Source of the DNA: Lachnospiraceae bacterium
GTDB lineage: Bacteria > Bacillota_A > Clostridia > Lachnospirales > Lachnospiraceae
Length of the DNA stretch: 64,000 bases
Assembly: GCA_017620975.1 (NCBI GenBank)
Contig: JAGAUD010000022.1
Coordinates: 9,202-73,201 of the forward strand
Direction: 5' to 3'
Shown here: positions 36,207 to 45,009 of the stretch, piece after piece
How the letters are laid out: each line of letters opens with the position of its first letter
How positions within the stretch are numbered: the stretch's first letter is position 1
Made by a program: the position numbers and the translations under genes
The notes under the pieces: generated by a model
Told to the model about the DNA's origin: nothing
Database searches by the model: none
Seen by the model: the letters and a program-made list of their open reading frames with translations, nothing else

Positions 36207-37613
36207 TTATTCTCTTCCATCCCAACAATAAGTACACAACTTGCACTTATCAATTCCAACAGAATCAATCATATCATCCAGTCTGTGGAATCTCAGCGAT
36301 GTAAAATTCAACTGTTTTCCAATCCTATCCACCATCTCATTATACTGGACAGTATCGGGATTTACATAATCCTTCAAATCTATGGTGCGTCCCTCCTGCT
36401 CCATTTCTTTCAAAACTCTTCTGGTGATCAGATCCATCTCAGAAGAGGAACGTGAGAAGTTCAGGTATTTACATCCGAACAGCAAAGGAGGGCATGCAGG
36501 ACGAATGTGCACTTCCTTGGCACCGCTCTGGTACAGGAACTCAGTGGTCTCTCTCAACTGGGTACCGCGAACGATAGAGTCATCGATCAGAAGCAGGCTC
36601 TTGTCCTGAATCAAGTCATGCACCGGAATCAGCTTCATTTTAGCAATCAGATTACGCTGGGTCTGAATGGTAGGCATGAAGGATCTGGGCCAGGTCGGTG
36701 TATATTTGATGAACGGTCTGGAGAAGGGAATGCCGGAACGATTGGCATATCCAATCGCATGGGCTGTACCGGAATCCGGCACACCGGCTACAATATCCGG
36801 CTTTACATTGTCGCGTTCTGCCAGCTTGGCTCCACAATTGTATCGCATCTTCTCTACACTGATCCCTTCATAAGAGGAAGAAGGATAGCCATAGTAAATC
36901 CACAGGAAAGTACAGATTTTCATCTCTTTACCGGGCTGTACCAGCGTCTGAACGCCTTCCGGAGTCACCACTACAACCTCTCCGGGACCAAGCTCTCTAT
37001 AGTCTGTATAGCCCAGATTCAGGTAGGCAAAGCTTTCAAAAGCTACACAGAAAGCATCTTCCTTTTTACCGATGGCTACCGGAGTCCTTCCGAGACGGTC
37101 TCTGGCCGCATAGATTCCTTTCGGTGTCATAATCAGTATGGTCATGGAACCCTCGATGATTTCCTGGGCATACTGAATTCCTTCTACCAGATTCTCTCTC
37201 TGATTGATCAGAGAAGCCACAAGCTCCGTAGCATTTACATCTCCGCCGCTCATTTCCACGAAATGAGAATGTCCTTTGTCAAACAGTTCCTTAATGATCC
37301 GGGCTGTATTATTAATCTTACCAACCGTAGTAATTGCATAGGTTCCATGATGAGAACGCACAATTAACGGCTGGGGCTCATAATCGGAGATGCATCCGAT
37401 TCCCAGGTTACCATGCATCTCATTAATATCTTTATCAAACTTGGTTCGAAACGGAGAATTCTCAATATTATGAATCGCTCTATCGAATCCTTTTTGCTTA
37501 TCATATACTGCCATTCCTGCACGTCTGGTACCCAGATGAGAATGATAGTCTGTGCCAAAGAAAAGGTCAAAAACGCAGTCCTGTTTTGAAGCTACACCAA
37601 AAAATCCACCCAT
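36207..37613 (-). CDS. PurF-like amidophosphoribosyltransferase paralogue lacking the catalytic N-terminal Cys
   Basis: 468 residues. Class II glutamine amidotransferase-like domain, then a phosphoribosyltransferase domain with the PRPP motif LLLIDDSIVRGTQ (about 340-352). Cysteines in KICTF, LFGCKY and KCKLCTYCW match the positions of PurF iron-sulfur ligands. The N-terminus is MGGFFGVAS: where PurF has Cys1 (CGVFG) this protein has Gly, so glutamine hydrolysis by the usual nucleophile is impossible. A genuine PurF is encoded at 39153-40601. A start further upstream with a Cys was looked for and not found; AAGGGAG supports this ATG. Role unknown: ammonia-dependent, regulatory, or a different phosphoribosyl transfer. 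Confidence 0.85.
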   Translation of the reverse strand: MGGFFGVASKQDCVFDLFFGTDYHSHLGTRRAGMAVYDKQKGFDRAIHNIENSPFRTKFDKDINEMHGNLGIGCISDYEPQPLIVRSHHGTYAITTVGKINNTARIIKELFDKGHSHFVEMSGGDVNATELVASLINQRENLVEGIQYAQEIIEGSMTILIMTPKGIYAARDRLGRTPVAIGKKEDAFCVAFESFAYLNLGYTDYRELGPGEVVVVTPEGVQTLVQPGKEMKICTFLWIYYGYPSSSYEGISVEKMRYNCGAKLAERDNVKPDIVAGVPDSGTAHAIGYANRSGIPFSRPFIKYTPTWPRSFMPTIQTQRNLIAKMKLIPVHDLIQDKSLLLIDDSIVRGTQLRETTEFLYQSGAKEVHIRPACPPLLFGCKYLNFSRSSSEMDLITRRVLKEMEQEGRTIDLKDYVNPDTVQYNEMVDRIGKQLNFTSLRFHRLDDMIDSVGIDKCKLCTYCWDGRE

Positions 37614-37653
37614 GTTCTTAATCTCCCTTAGTAATTATTTCAGTCATGACAAA

Positions 37654-37680
37654 AGGCAGAGCCTGATTGGGGTTCTGCCT
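37654..37680 (-). terminator. Hairpin downstream of purB
   Basis: AGGCAGAACC / GGCTCTGCCT (one mismatch) with a 7-base loop, followed on the minus strand by TTTTGTC. It separates purB from the PurF paralogue, possibly a partial terminator. Confidence 0.65.
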
Positions 37681-37687
37681 ATATTTA

Positions 37688-39139
37688 TTATACAGTAATC
37701 TCAGCCTTAACGCCCAAAAGCGCCTTATTGGTCTCCAGGAGAGGACTGATTACTTTGGTCAGGAACGCTTCCACCTGTTCCCGGGAACGTCCGACATACT
37801 TGGAAGGATCCATCGTCTTCTGAAGGTCTTCCAGCGTCATATTGAAAGCAGGATCTGCCGCGATCAGTTCCAGCAGGTTATTATCCTTTCCTTCTACTTT
37901 TACATTACGGCCTGCTTCCATAGAAAGTTCACGGATTCTCTCGTGAAGTTCCTGACGATTACCACCGTTCTTTACGGCATCCATCATGATGTTCTCGGTA
38001 GCCATGAAAGGCAGTTCGCTCATGAGGCGCTTTTCAATAACCTTAGGATATACTACCAGCCCATCCACCACATTCAGACACAGATCCAGAATACCATCGA
38101 TTGCCAGGAAGCCCTCCGGAATGGAAAGTCTCTTGTTGGCAGAATCATCCAGTGTTCTCTCAAACCACTGGGTAGCTGAAGTGATAGCAGGATTCAAAGC
38201 ATCGATCATCACATATCTTGACAGAGAAGCAATACGCTCACTTCTCATAGGATTTCTCTTATAAGCCATAGCAGAGGAGCCGATCTGGCTCTTCTCGAAA
38301 GGCTCTTCCACTTCTTTCAGATGCTGCAGCAGACGGATGTCATTGCTCATCTTGTGAGCAGAAGCTGCAATACCAGCCAGTACGTTGGCTACTCTGGTAT
38401 CCACTTTACGGGAATAAGTCTGACCGGATACGGGATAGCACTCCTTAAAGCCCATCTTTTCTGCAATCATGGGGTCAATCTTATCAATGGTCTCCTGATC
38501 TCCGTTAAAAAGCTCGAGAAAAGAAGCCTGGGTACCGGTAGTCCCTTTAGAGCCTAACAGCTTCATGCCGCCAAGCACATGCTCCAGATCCTCCAGGTCC
38601 AGACAAAACTCCTGCATCCAGAGTGTTGCACGTTTTCCTACGGTGGTAGGCTGTGCAGGCTGGAAATGGGTAAATGCCAGGGTAGGCTGTGCTTTATATT
38701 TATCTGCAAAAGAAGCCAGTTCAGCGATAACGTTCACCAGTTTCTTCTTTACCAGCTTTAAAGCTTCCGTCATGACAATGATATCGGTATTGTCTCCTAC
38801 GTAACAGGAGGTAGCTCCCAGATGGATGATTCCGGCTGCCTTTGGACACTGCACACCGTAAGCATATACATGGCTCATAACATCGTGGCGCACTTCTTTC
38901 TCTCTTGCTTTTGCCACATCATAGTTGATGTCCTCTGCATGGTCTTTCAGTTCGTCTATCTGTTCCTGTGTAATGACAGGCTTGCCGTTCTGGGACAGAC
39001 CCAGCTCTTTCTCTGTCTCTGCCAACGCGATCCAAAGCTTACGCCATGTCTTAAACTTCATGTCAGGTGAAAAAATGTACTGCATTTCCTTGCAGGCATA
39101 GCGCTCAGAAAGGGGACTCTGATATCTGTCTGTACTCAT
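37688..39139 (-). CDS. purB: Adenylosuccinate lyase
   Basis: 483 residues. Fumarase/aspartase superfamily; removes fumarate from SAICAR and adenylosuccinate. Signature GSSAMAYKRNPMRSE (about 285-299) and HFQPAQPTTVGKR are clear. Start MSTDRYQSP chosen because GGAGGAAAG precedes it; the frame is open 10 codons upstream. Lies 13 bases after purF, so cotranscribed. Confidence 0.96.
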   Translation of the reverse strand: MSTDRYQSPLSERYACKEMQYIFSPDMKFKTWRKLWIALAETEKELGLSQNGKPVITQEQIDELKDHAEDINYDVAKAREKEVRHDVMSHVYAYGVQCPKAAGIIHLGATSCYVGDNTDIIVMTEALKLVKKKLVNVIAELASFADKYKAQPTLAFTHFQPAQPTTVGKRATLWMQEFCLDLEDLEHVLGGMKLLGSKGTTGTQASFLELFNGDQETIDKIDPMIAEKMGFKECYPVSGQTYSRKVDTRVANVLAGIAASAHKMSNDIRLLQHLKEVEEPFEKSQIGSSAMAYKRNPMRSERIASLSRYVMIDALNPAITSATQWFERTLDDSANKRLSIPEGFLAIDGILDLCLNVVDGLVVYPKVIEKRLMSELPFMATENIMMDAVKNGGNRQELHERIRELSMEAGRNVKVEGKDNNLLELIAADPAFNMTLEDLQKTMDPSKYVGRSREQVEAFLTKVISPLLETNKALLGVKAEITV

Positions 39140-39152
39140 TTCTTTCCTCCGT

Positions 39153-40601
39153 TTATTGTTCAAATTCACCCCTTATATCCTCCTTTGGAGGATCCATGGG
39201 ATAGTTTCCTGTAAAACAGCCTTCGCAGATGCCCAGACCGTTTACTATCTGAGATAATCTCTCTTGTCTCAGATAAGCCAGGCTGTCCGAACCGATTATT
39301 TTACAGATTTCTTCCACGGAACGGTTATAGGCAATCAGCTGCTCTCTCGCCGGCACATCCGTGCCGAAATAGCAGGGCCACAGAAAAGGTGGCGAACTGA
39401 CTCTCATGTGTACTTCTTTGGCTCCTGCCTCCCTTAACATCCTGACAATGCGGTCGGAGGTGGTTCCACGCACGATGGAGTCATCTATCATAATGATGCG
39501 CTTACCCTCTACGGCTTCGCGGATAGGGTTCAGTTTAACCTGGACACTGCTTTCTCTGCTCTTCTGTTTCGGTTTTATAAAAGTACGACCTACATATGCA
39601 TTCTTCACAAAAGCCGTACCGTAGGGGATTCCTGACTGCAGGGAATAACCAAGCGCGGCACAGTTGCCGGATTCCGGCACTCCCACCACCAGATCAGCAT
39701 CCACAGGGGAATCCATAGCCAGATACTTTCCTGCCAGAATTCTGGAATCGTATACGCTCATTCCATCGATATAGCTGTCAGGTCTGGCAAAATAAATATA
39801 TTCAAAGACGCATCTCGCCTCTTTCTCTTTGGGCAGTGCATGGCTCATATCGGATACAATGCCCTTGTCCGGAGAAATCGTCACAATCTCGCCGGGAAGC
39901 ACATCTCTGACAAATTCTGCACCTACGGTATACAAAGCACAGGATTCGCTGGCAAGCAGATACGCATTGTCCCTCTTGCCAATACAAAGCGGTCTGAAAC
40001 CATAGGGGTCTCTTGCACCGATCAGTTTTCTGGGAGACATGATGACCAAAGAATAAGCACCTTTGATCTTATTCATGGCACGACCCACTGCTTCTTCTAC
40101 TGTCCCGGAATGTAACCGTTCTCTGGCAATATGATAGGCAATGACCTCCGAATCAATGGTAGTCTGGAAAATCGCACCTGTGTACTCCAGCTCTCTTCGA
40201 AGCTGTGGTGCATTGATCAGATTGCCGTTATGGGCCAGTCCCAGGGTACCTTTTACATAATTAAGTACCAAAGGCTGGGCGTTCTCACGGGTGGAACTGC
40301 CTGCTGTGGAATACCGAACATGTCCCACACCAATATCGCCTTTTAACATTTCTAACACTTCAGGCGCAAATGCTTCATTTACATGTCCCATATCTTTACG
40401 GGTGAGTACCTTACCTTTGGGACCATTGGTATCACTTACCGCGATACCACAGCTTTCCTGACCTCTGTGCTGGAGCGCCAGTAAGCCGTAATATATGGTA
40501 GAAGCAACATCTCCGCCGTCAAAATCGTAGACACCGAAGACGCCGCATTCTTCTCTTAATTTCTCATCATTTTCAGTCTGTATATAAATCTGCTTTGTCA
40601 C
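39153..40601 (-). CDS. purF: Amidophosphoribosyltransferase
   Basis: 482 residues. First step of purine synthesis: PRPP plus glutamine to phosphoribosylamine. Short propeptide (18 residues) then ECGVFG, whose Cys becomes the N-terminal nucleophile after processing, as in B. subtilis PurF. PRPP motif IIMIDDSIVRGTTSDRI. Fe-S cysteines in ARCVFEY, WPCYFG and GICEGCFTG. Start codon is GTG after AAGGGAG. Confidence 0.96.
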   Translation of the reverse strand: MTKQIYIQTENDEKLREECGVFGVYDFDGGDVASTIYYGLLALQHRGQESCGIAVSDTNGPKGKVLTRKDMGHVNEAFAPEVLEMLKGDIGVGHVRYSTAGSSTRENAQPLVLNYVKGTLGLAHNGNLINAPQLRRELEYTGAIFQTTIDSEVIAYHIARERLHSGTVEEAVGRAMNKIKGAYSLVIMSPRKLIGARDPYGFRPLCIGKRDNAYLLASESCALYTVGAEFVRDVLPGEIVTISPDKGIVSDMSHALPKEKEARCVFEYIYFARPDSYIDGMSVYDSRILAGKYLAMDSPVDADLVVGVPESGNCAALGYSLQSGIPYGTAFVKNAYVGRTFIKPKQKSRESSVQVKLNPIREAVEGKRIIMIDDSIVRGTTSDRIVRMLREAGAKEVHMRVSSPPFLWPCYFGTDVPAREQLIAYNRSVEEICKIIGSDSLAYLRQERLSQIVNGLGICEGCFTGNYPMDPPKEDIRGEFEQ

Positions 40602-40615
40602 GTAAACTCCCTTCT

Positions 40616-40668
40616 GTTACCCAGGGAGGCTACGCTTAAAACAGGCTGGCGCACTTCTCCCGGGTAAC
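40616..40668 (-). promoter_or_regulatory. Leader hairpin of purF
   Basis: GTTACCCGGGAG (40657-40668, complementary strand) pairs with CTCCCTGGGTAAC (40616-40628) around about 28 bases, ending a few bases before the purF ribosome-binding site. A smaller GCAGGC/GCCTGC stem lies between it and the purC stop. May modulate purF relative to purC. Confidence 0.5.
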
Positions 40669-40732
40669 GGGCAGGCGCCTTTGCCTGCATTCATATACAT
40701 GTTTGGTTGATACTTAAGCTCCTATGTCCGGC

Positions 40733-41440
40733 TCATGCCAGTCCCAGACGCTTGAACACTTCATTGTAAGCTTCCTCTACATTGCCAAGGTCTCTGCGGA
40801 AACGATCCTTGTCCAGCTTCTCATTGGTGTTAACATCCCACAGACGGCAGGTATCCGGTGAAGTCTCATCAGCCAGGATAATCTGTCCATGGTAACGTCC
40901 AAACTCAATCTTGAAGTCGATGAGCTTGATTCCGGCCTGGAGGAAATAAGCTTTCAGTACTTCATTTACCTTAAAAGCATATTTCTTAATGGTCTCGATT
41001 TCTTCCCAGGTAGCAAGCTCCAGTGCTCTTGCAAAGTAAGAATTGATCAGGGGATCGCCCAGCTCATCATTTTTGTAAGAGAACTCAATAGTAGGTTCAG
41101 CGAACTCAGTTCCTTCCGGAACGCCAAGTCTCTTGGAGAAGCTGCCTGCAGCCACGTTACGGATAATTACCTCAAGAGGTACAATCTCTACGCGCTTTAC
41201 AGCTGTCTCTCTGTCGCTCAACTGCTCAACGAAGTGTGTAGGAACACCTTCCTTCTCCAGAATCCGGAATACATGATTGGTCATTTTGTTATTGATGACA
41301 CCTTTTCCCAAAATGGTACCTTTCTTGATACCGTTGAATGCTGTAGCATCATCCTTATAATCTACAATCAGTACATCAGGATCATCTGTCAGGAAAACCT
41401 TTTTTGCTTTTCCTTCATAAAGCTGTTCCAATTTCTTCAT
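40733..41440 (-). CDS. purC: Phosphoribosylaminoimidazole-succinocarboxamide synthase
   Basis: 235 residues, normal length. Joins aspartate to CAIR. Blocks: [10 protein letters not shown] at the start, [19 protein letters not shown] and LIDFKIEFG. Start [10 protein letters not shown] follows GGAGGAGACA; the open frame runs 21 codons upstream without a better site. Head of purC-purF-purB. Confidence 0.96.
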   Translation of the reverse strand: MKKLEQLYEGKAKKVFLTDDPDVLIVDYKDDATAFNGIKKGTILGKGVINNKMTNHVFRILEKEGVPTHFVEQLSDRETAVKRVEIVPLEVIIRNVAAGSFSKRLGVPEGTEFAEPTIEFSYKNDELGDPLINSYFARALELATWEEIETIKKYAFKVNEVLKAYFLQAGIKLIDFKIEFGRYHGQIILADETSPDTCRLWDVNTNEKLDKDRFRRDLGNVEEAYNEVFKRLGLA

Positions 41441-41491
41441 TGTCTCCTCCATTCTGCCGCCTCGCGGCAATGAAAAATTTTGTACACAAGC

Positions 41492-41520
41492 ATTATAATC
41501 CACAAAAACTCAGAAATCAA
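41492..41520 (-). promoter_or_regulatory. Promoter of the purC operon
   Basis: Minus strand TTGATT, 17-bp spacer, TATAAT, about 50 bases before the purC start. A small GCCGC-GAG-GCGGC stem lies just before the ribosome-binding site. Confidence 0.75.
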
Positions 41521-41531
41521 TATACTAAAAA

Positions 41532-41561
41532 TGGCACAATGCATTTTTATTCATTGTGCCA
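41532..41561 (-). terminator. Terminator of the amino-acid ABC operon
   Basis: Perfect 10-bp stem TGGCACAATG / CATTGTGCCA with a 10-base loop, followed on the minus strand by TTTTTAG. Confidence 0.85.
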
Positions 41562-41574
41562 AAAAAATGCTGCT

Positions 41575-42351
41575 CTATGCGTTCATTTTTCCAATAAAAT
41601 CCCGAACCCGGGCATTAGACGATGAGAAAATTTGCTCAGGAGTGCCCTGTTCCTGAATCAGTCCTTGTTCCATAAAGATGATACGATCCGACACTTCTCT
41701 GGCAAACTGCATCTCATGAGTCACGATGATCATGGTCATATGCTCTTTCGCCAGTTCCTTAATTACTTTAAGTACCTCTACGGTTAGCTCCGGATCCAGT
41801 GCAGACGTAGGCTCATCAAAGAAAAGGATCTTCGGCTGCAGTGCCAGCGCTCTTGCAATCGATACTCTCTGCTGCTGACCGCCGGAAAGCTGGTAAGGGT
41901 ATGCTTCTGCCTTGTCCTCCAGACCAAGCTGACGAAGAAGCTTCCATGCTCTCTCCTCTGCTTCCTTGTGGGATACCTTGTCCACGCTGACAGGTGCATC
42001 GATGATATTCTTCATCACTGTGTAATGAGGGAACAGATGAAAGCTCTGGAATACCAGGCCAAAGCTCTTCTTGATCTGACGCATCTGCTCCTTAGAGGCA
42101 TAGACGCACTTAGTGCTGCCCTTCCTGTCAGCCTTCTCCCAGGCTGCCTTCTCTCCCTGATAAATCAGTTCACCGCCGTCCATCCGCTCCAACATGGTGG
42201 CACAACGAAGCAGGGTAGACTTTCCTGAGCCGGAAGGACCGATAATGGATACAACCTCCCCTTCCTCCACAGACAGGGAGATGTCCTCCAGGACACCTTT
42301 GCCGTCAAAGCCTTTTTTCATGTGATTAATTTCCAACAGCTTGCTGCCCAT
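41575..42351 (-). CDS. Polar amino-acid ABC transporter ATP-binding protein
   Basis: 258 residues. Walker A GPSGSGKST, signature LSGGQQQRVSIARAL, Walker B ILFFDEPTSALDP, H-loop VTHEM: the GlnQ/HisP class. Third gene of the importer; AGGAGGAAG at the permease stop precedes it. Confidence 0.95.
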   Translation of the reverse strand: MGSKLLEINHMKKGFDGKGVLEDISLSVEEGEVVSIIGPSGSGKSTLLRCATMLERMDGGELIYQGEKAAWEKADRKGSTKCVYASKEQMRQIKKSFGLVFQSFHLFPHYTVMKNIIDAPVSVDKVSHKEAEERAWKLLRQLGLEDKAEAYPYQLSGGQQQRVSIARALALQPKILFFDEPTSALDPELTVEVLKVIKELAKEHMTMIIVTHEMQFAREVSDRIIFMEQGLIQEQGTPEQIFSSSNARVRDFIGKMNA

Positions 42352-42360
42352 ATCTTCCTC

Positions 42361-43077
42361 CTAGCGGTAATAACTGAGTTTCTTCTCTAATGATTCCATA
42401 ACAAAAGCTACAATCAGGTTAAATATGTAGTAGAACACTCCTGCTGCCATTAGCGGCATGATACTGGTCTGCGCCGCTCCGATCTGCTTGGCAATAGTAA
42501 ACATCTCCGCTACGGATATGGTAAACGCCATAGAGGTATCCTTTACCAGAGTAATGGTCTCATTTGTAATCGGCGGAAGCACCCTTTTAAATACCTGGGG
42601 CAGGATAATCTTGAAAAAGGTCTGGGACTTAGTGTAGCCCAGAATCTGTGCTGCTTCGTATTGCCCTACCGGCATGGACTCAATTCCGGATCTGTAAATC
42701 TCCGCAAAGTAAGCGGCATAATTAATCACAAACGCAATGATCACTGCCGGGAAACGGTATCCGCTTCCCATCTTAATACCAAACGCATAGTAAGGTCCGA
42801 AATATACCACTAATACCTGCAGCATAAGAGGTGTGCCTCGCATCACGGAAATATATACTTTCGATATCGTACGTATCAGCCGGATCCCGGACATACGGCC
42901 GAAAGCTACGATCATACCTAACGGCATGGAAAACAACAGTGTCAGCACAAATATCTGTACCGTAACAAGAAAGCCTTCCGCCAATTGTGGAAAAAATGTA
43001 ACCACAAATGATGTCAGATTAAGTATCATACCCTGAAGATCTTCCAGCAATTGTGGTAATATAGATGCGATAACCAT
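42361..43077 (-). CDS. Polar amino-acid ABC transporter permease
   Basis: 238 residues with about five hydrophobic segments. The family's EAA-type loop is present (QYEAAQILGYTKSQTFFKIILPQ), and the N-terminal FLVTVQIFVLTLLFSMPLG is typical of GlnP/HisM. Works with the flanking ATPase and binding protein. It starts 42 bases after the binding-protein gene, within the same operon. Confidence 0.94.
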   Translation of the reverse strand: MVIASILPQLLEDLQGMILNLTSFVVTFFPQLAEGFLVTVQIFVLTLLFSMPLGMIVAFGRMSGIRLIRTISKVYISVMRGTPLMLQVLVVYFGPYYAFGIKMGSGYRFPAVIIAFVINYAAYFAEIYRSGIESMPVGQYEAAQILGYTKSQTFFKIILPQVFKRVLPPITNETITLVKDTSMAFTISVAEMFTIAKQIGAAQTSIMPLMAAGVFYYIFNLIVAFVMESLEKKLSYYR

Positions 43078-43119
43078 AAATACCTCTTCCCCTTCTGTGC
43101 CGCTTACAACAACGTATTT

Positions 43120-44013
43120 CTATTCCTTACCAAGGCAGACGCTGTCCTGCAGTCCCCACTCTTCTGCGATCTTAGTGAAAGTACCGTCTGCAACCATCTC
43201 ATTAATCGTAGCCTGTACCTTATCTCTCAGATCCTCGTTGCCAAGCAGGAAACCTACTGCATACTGCTCTGTAGCCAGTACCTCGTCACCTTCCAACATC
43301 AGGAATGCGCCTTCCTCACGGCTCTCGATCTGATATTTTGCAACACCGATATCGATAGCAACTGCATCTACAGCACCCATTTCCAGATCCATGAAAGCTG
43401 TGTTGTAATCTGCATATTCAATCAACTCTTTAAAAGAATCTTTCAGTGCAATATTTTCAGGCACCTCTTCATCATTTAAAGCTGCCAGCGCGGAAGAATC
43501 CTTCTGTACTGCTACTACCTTGCCTGCCAGGTCGCTCTTCTTCTCGATACCGGAATCAGCAGCTACGGCAAATACCTGGCTGTTATCTACATAGGGTTCT
43601 GTCCAGGTATATTCTTCTTCTCTACCGTTCATGGTAAATCCGTTCCAGATGCAGTCGATGGCACCGGAAGAAAGCTCCATATCCTTAGCATCCCAGTCGA
43701 TAGGCTGTTTTACCAGCTCCCAGCCGTTTCTTGCGCATACTTCTGCTGCCAGATCCAGATCAAATCCTACATACTCACCGCTCTCGTCACGATAACCGTA
43801 GGGCGGGAACTCAGGATCAAAACCTACTGTAAAAGTAGTCATCTCCTCTTCCTGAGTACTTACTGCAGTACTTTCAACTGCCGCACTGCTTTCGCCTGCA
43901 ACGCTGCTCTCACCTGCTGTACCGTTCTCTCCTTTTGCATCACTTCCGCAGCCTGTCAGCACTCCTGCTGTCAGAGCCATAACACTTAACAAAGCAATTC
44001 CTTTTTTCATCAT
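43120..44013 (-). CDS. Polar amino-acid ABC transporter substrate-binding lipoprotein
   Basis: 297 residues. Signal peptide with lipobox VLTGC, a Ser/Ala-rich linker, then a SBP_bac_3 domain: TVGFDPEFPPYGY, GFDLDLAAEVC, IDCIWNGFTMNGRE and DLEMGAVDAVAID. Start at the first of two ATGs after GGAGGAGATT. Binds an amino acid (cystine, glutamine or arginine type); the ligand cannot be read from sequence. Confidence 0.94.
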   Translation of the reverse strand: MMKKGIALLSVMALTAGVLTGCGSDAKGENGTAGESSVAGESSAAVESTAVSTQEEEMTTFTVGFDPEFPPYGYRDESGEYVGFDLDLAAEVCARNGWELVKQPIDWDAKDMELSSGAIDCIWNGFTMNGREEEYTWTEPYVDNSQVFAVAADSGIEKKSDLAGKVVAVQKDSSALAALNDEEVPENIALKDSFKELIEYADYNTAFMDLEMGAVDAVAIDIGVAKYQIESREEGAFLMLEGDEVLATEQYAVGFLLGNEDLRDKVQATINEMVADGTFTKIAEEWGLQDSVCLGKE

Positions 44014-44076
44014 AATCTCCTCCATTCTTGAAAGCATGCACCCTTTGTATTCCTTTTGTGGATCCACGCTTTAGCC

Positions 44077-44128
44077 TGCTAACTTGTTAGCACGGTGTCA
44101 TATTATCACGTTACAGGCAGCTTGTCAA
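44077..44128 (-). promoter_or_regulatory. Promoter and operator of the amino-acid ABC operon
   Basis: Minus strand TTGACA (44123-44128), 17-bp spacer, TAATAT (44100-44105). The 16-bp inverted repeat TGCTAAC-N2-GTTAGCA (44077-44092) lies at about +1 to +16, where a bound repressor would block initiation. Confidence 0.7.
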
Positions 44129-44129
44129 G

Positions 44130-44975
44130 TCAAATGGTCATGCTCCGATACCCGTCCTTAAGCGCCTGCATCACCCTGCGGTTCTCCTCCAGGTAACTTC
44201 TCTCATTCTCTTCCCGCAGGGAACCTCGTTCCATCAGCCTTAAGTAATCCGTCTCCTCTTCCCATCTGCTGTTCAACCACTCTACATCCTGTTCCAGTTC
44301 CAATACAAGTTCAGCGGCTTCAGGCAGGGAAGCTGCATAAGCTACATATTCCTTATCATCCAATTCCATACGTTTTGCACTTAAGAAACTCTTAAGGCTC
44401 TCACCGCTTCCATCTGTCTCATATGCTTTATAAAAGCTTTCTGCCGCCTCTGTATAACGCATGAGTCCTGCAAGAGCAGTACCACGGTTGTGATACAAGG
44501 AAGCTTTCAGCTCTGCCGCCTGCAGTTCTCCACTTCCGGCCGCTTCCTCCCAGGAAGAAATCAGCGCATCATATTCCGAAATTGCAGACAGATATTTCTT
44601 CTGCTCCACCAGATAATCGATTCTCATCTTGCGCTTTTCAATGATATTCAGTCCGGCCCCCTTTTTCAGAGTCTGTTCTACGTCCCGCACCACTGTTTTA
44701 TTGTAGAAACCGGTATATTCCAGGATTCGGCAGACAAAGGCACTGAGTGATCCTTTCTTGTGTACCATGGTATAAAGATCAGCAGCAAGATCCGGCAGTC
44801 CACATTCCTGTCTCAACCAGTCGACAAGACGGTCCGACATAATATCTCTGTCCAGCAGAAAGGCATTTTCTTTCAGACAGTAACACAATTCTTCTATACA
44901 ATATACTTTCAGATTCAGTCCTTCAAAGCAATATGCACAGGATGCATAATTGCCTACACACAGTCTGGCGCTCAT
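44130..44975 (-). CDS. TPR-like cytosolic protein of the DUF5716/DUF5717 module
   Basis: 281 residues. N-terminal Cys/Tyr-rich part (CVGNYASCAYCFEGLNLKVYC has six Cys/aromatic alternations), then helical repeats. The pair LYHNRGTALAGLMRYTEAAESFYKAYE is a clear tetratricopeptide repeat. No membrane segment. Start MSARLCVG follows GGAAGGTGG, 35 bases after the Hsp70-like gene. Probably a partner in a complex with the two upstream products. Confidence 0.75.
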   Translation of the reverse strand: MSARLCVGNYASCAYCFEGLNLKVYCIEELCYCLKENAFLLDRDIMSDRLVDWLRQECGLPDLAADLYTMVHKKGSLSAFVCRILEYTGFYNKTVVRDVEQTLKKGAGLNIIEKRKMRIDYLVEQKKYLSAISEYDALISSWEEAAGSGELQAAELKASLYHNRGTALAGLMRYTEAAESFYKAYETDGSGESLKSFLSAKRMELDDKEYVAYAASLPEAAELVLELEQDVEWLNSRWEEETDYLRLMERGSLREENERSYLEENRRVMQALKDGYRSMTI

Positions 44976-45009
44976 ATTACCACCTTCCACTTTGATTTTG
45001 TTGCAATTC

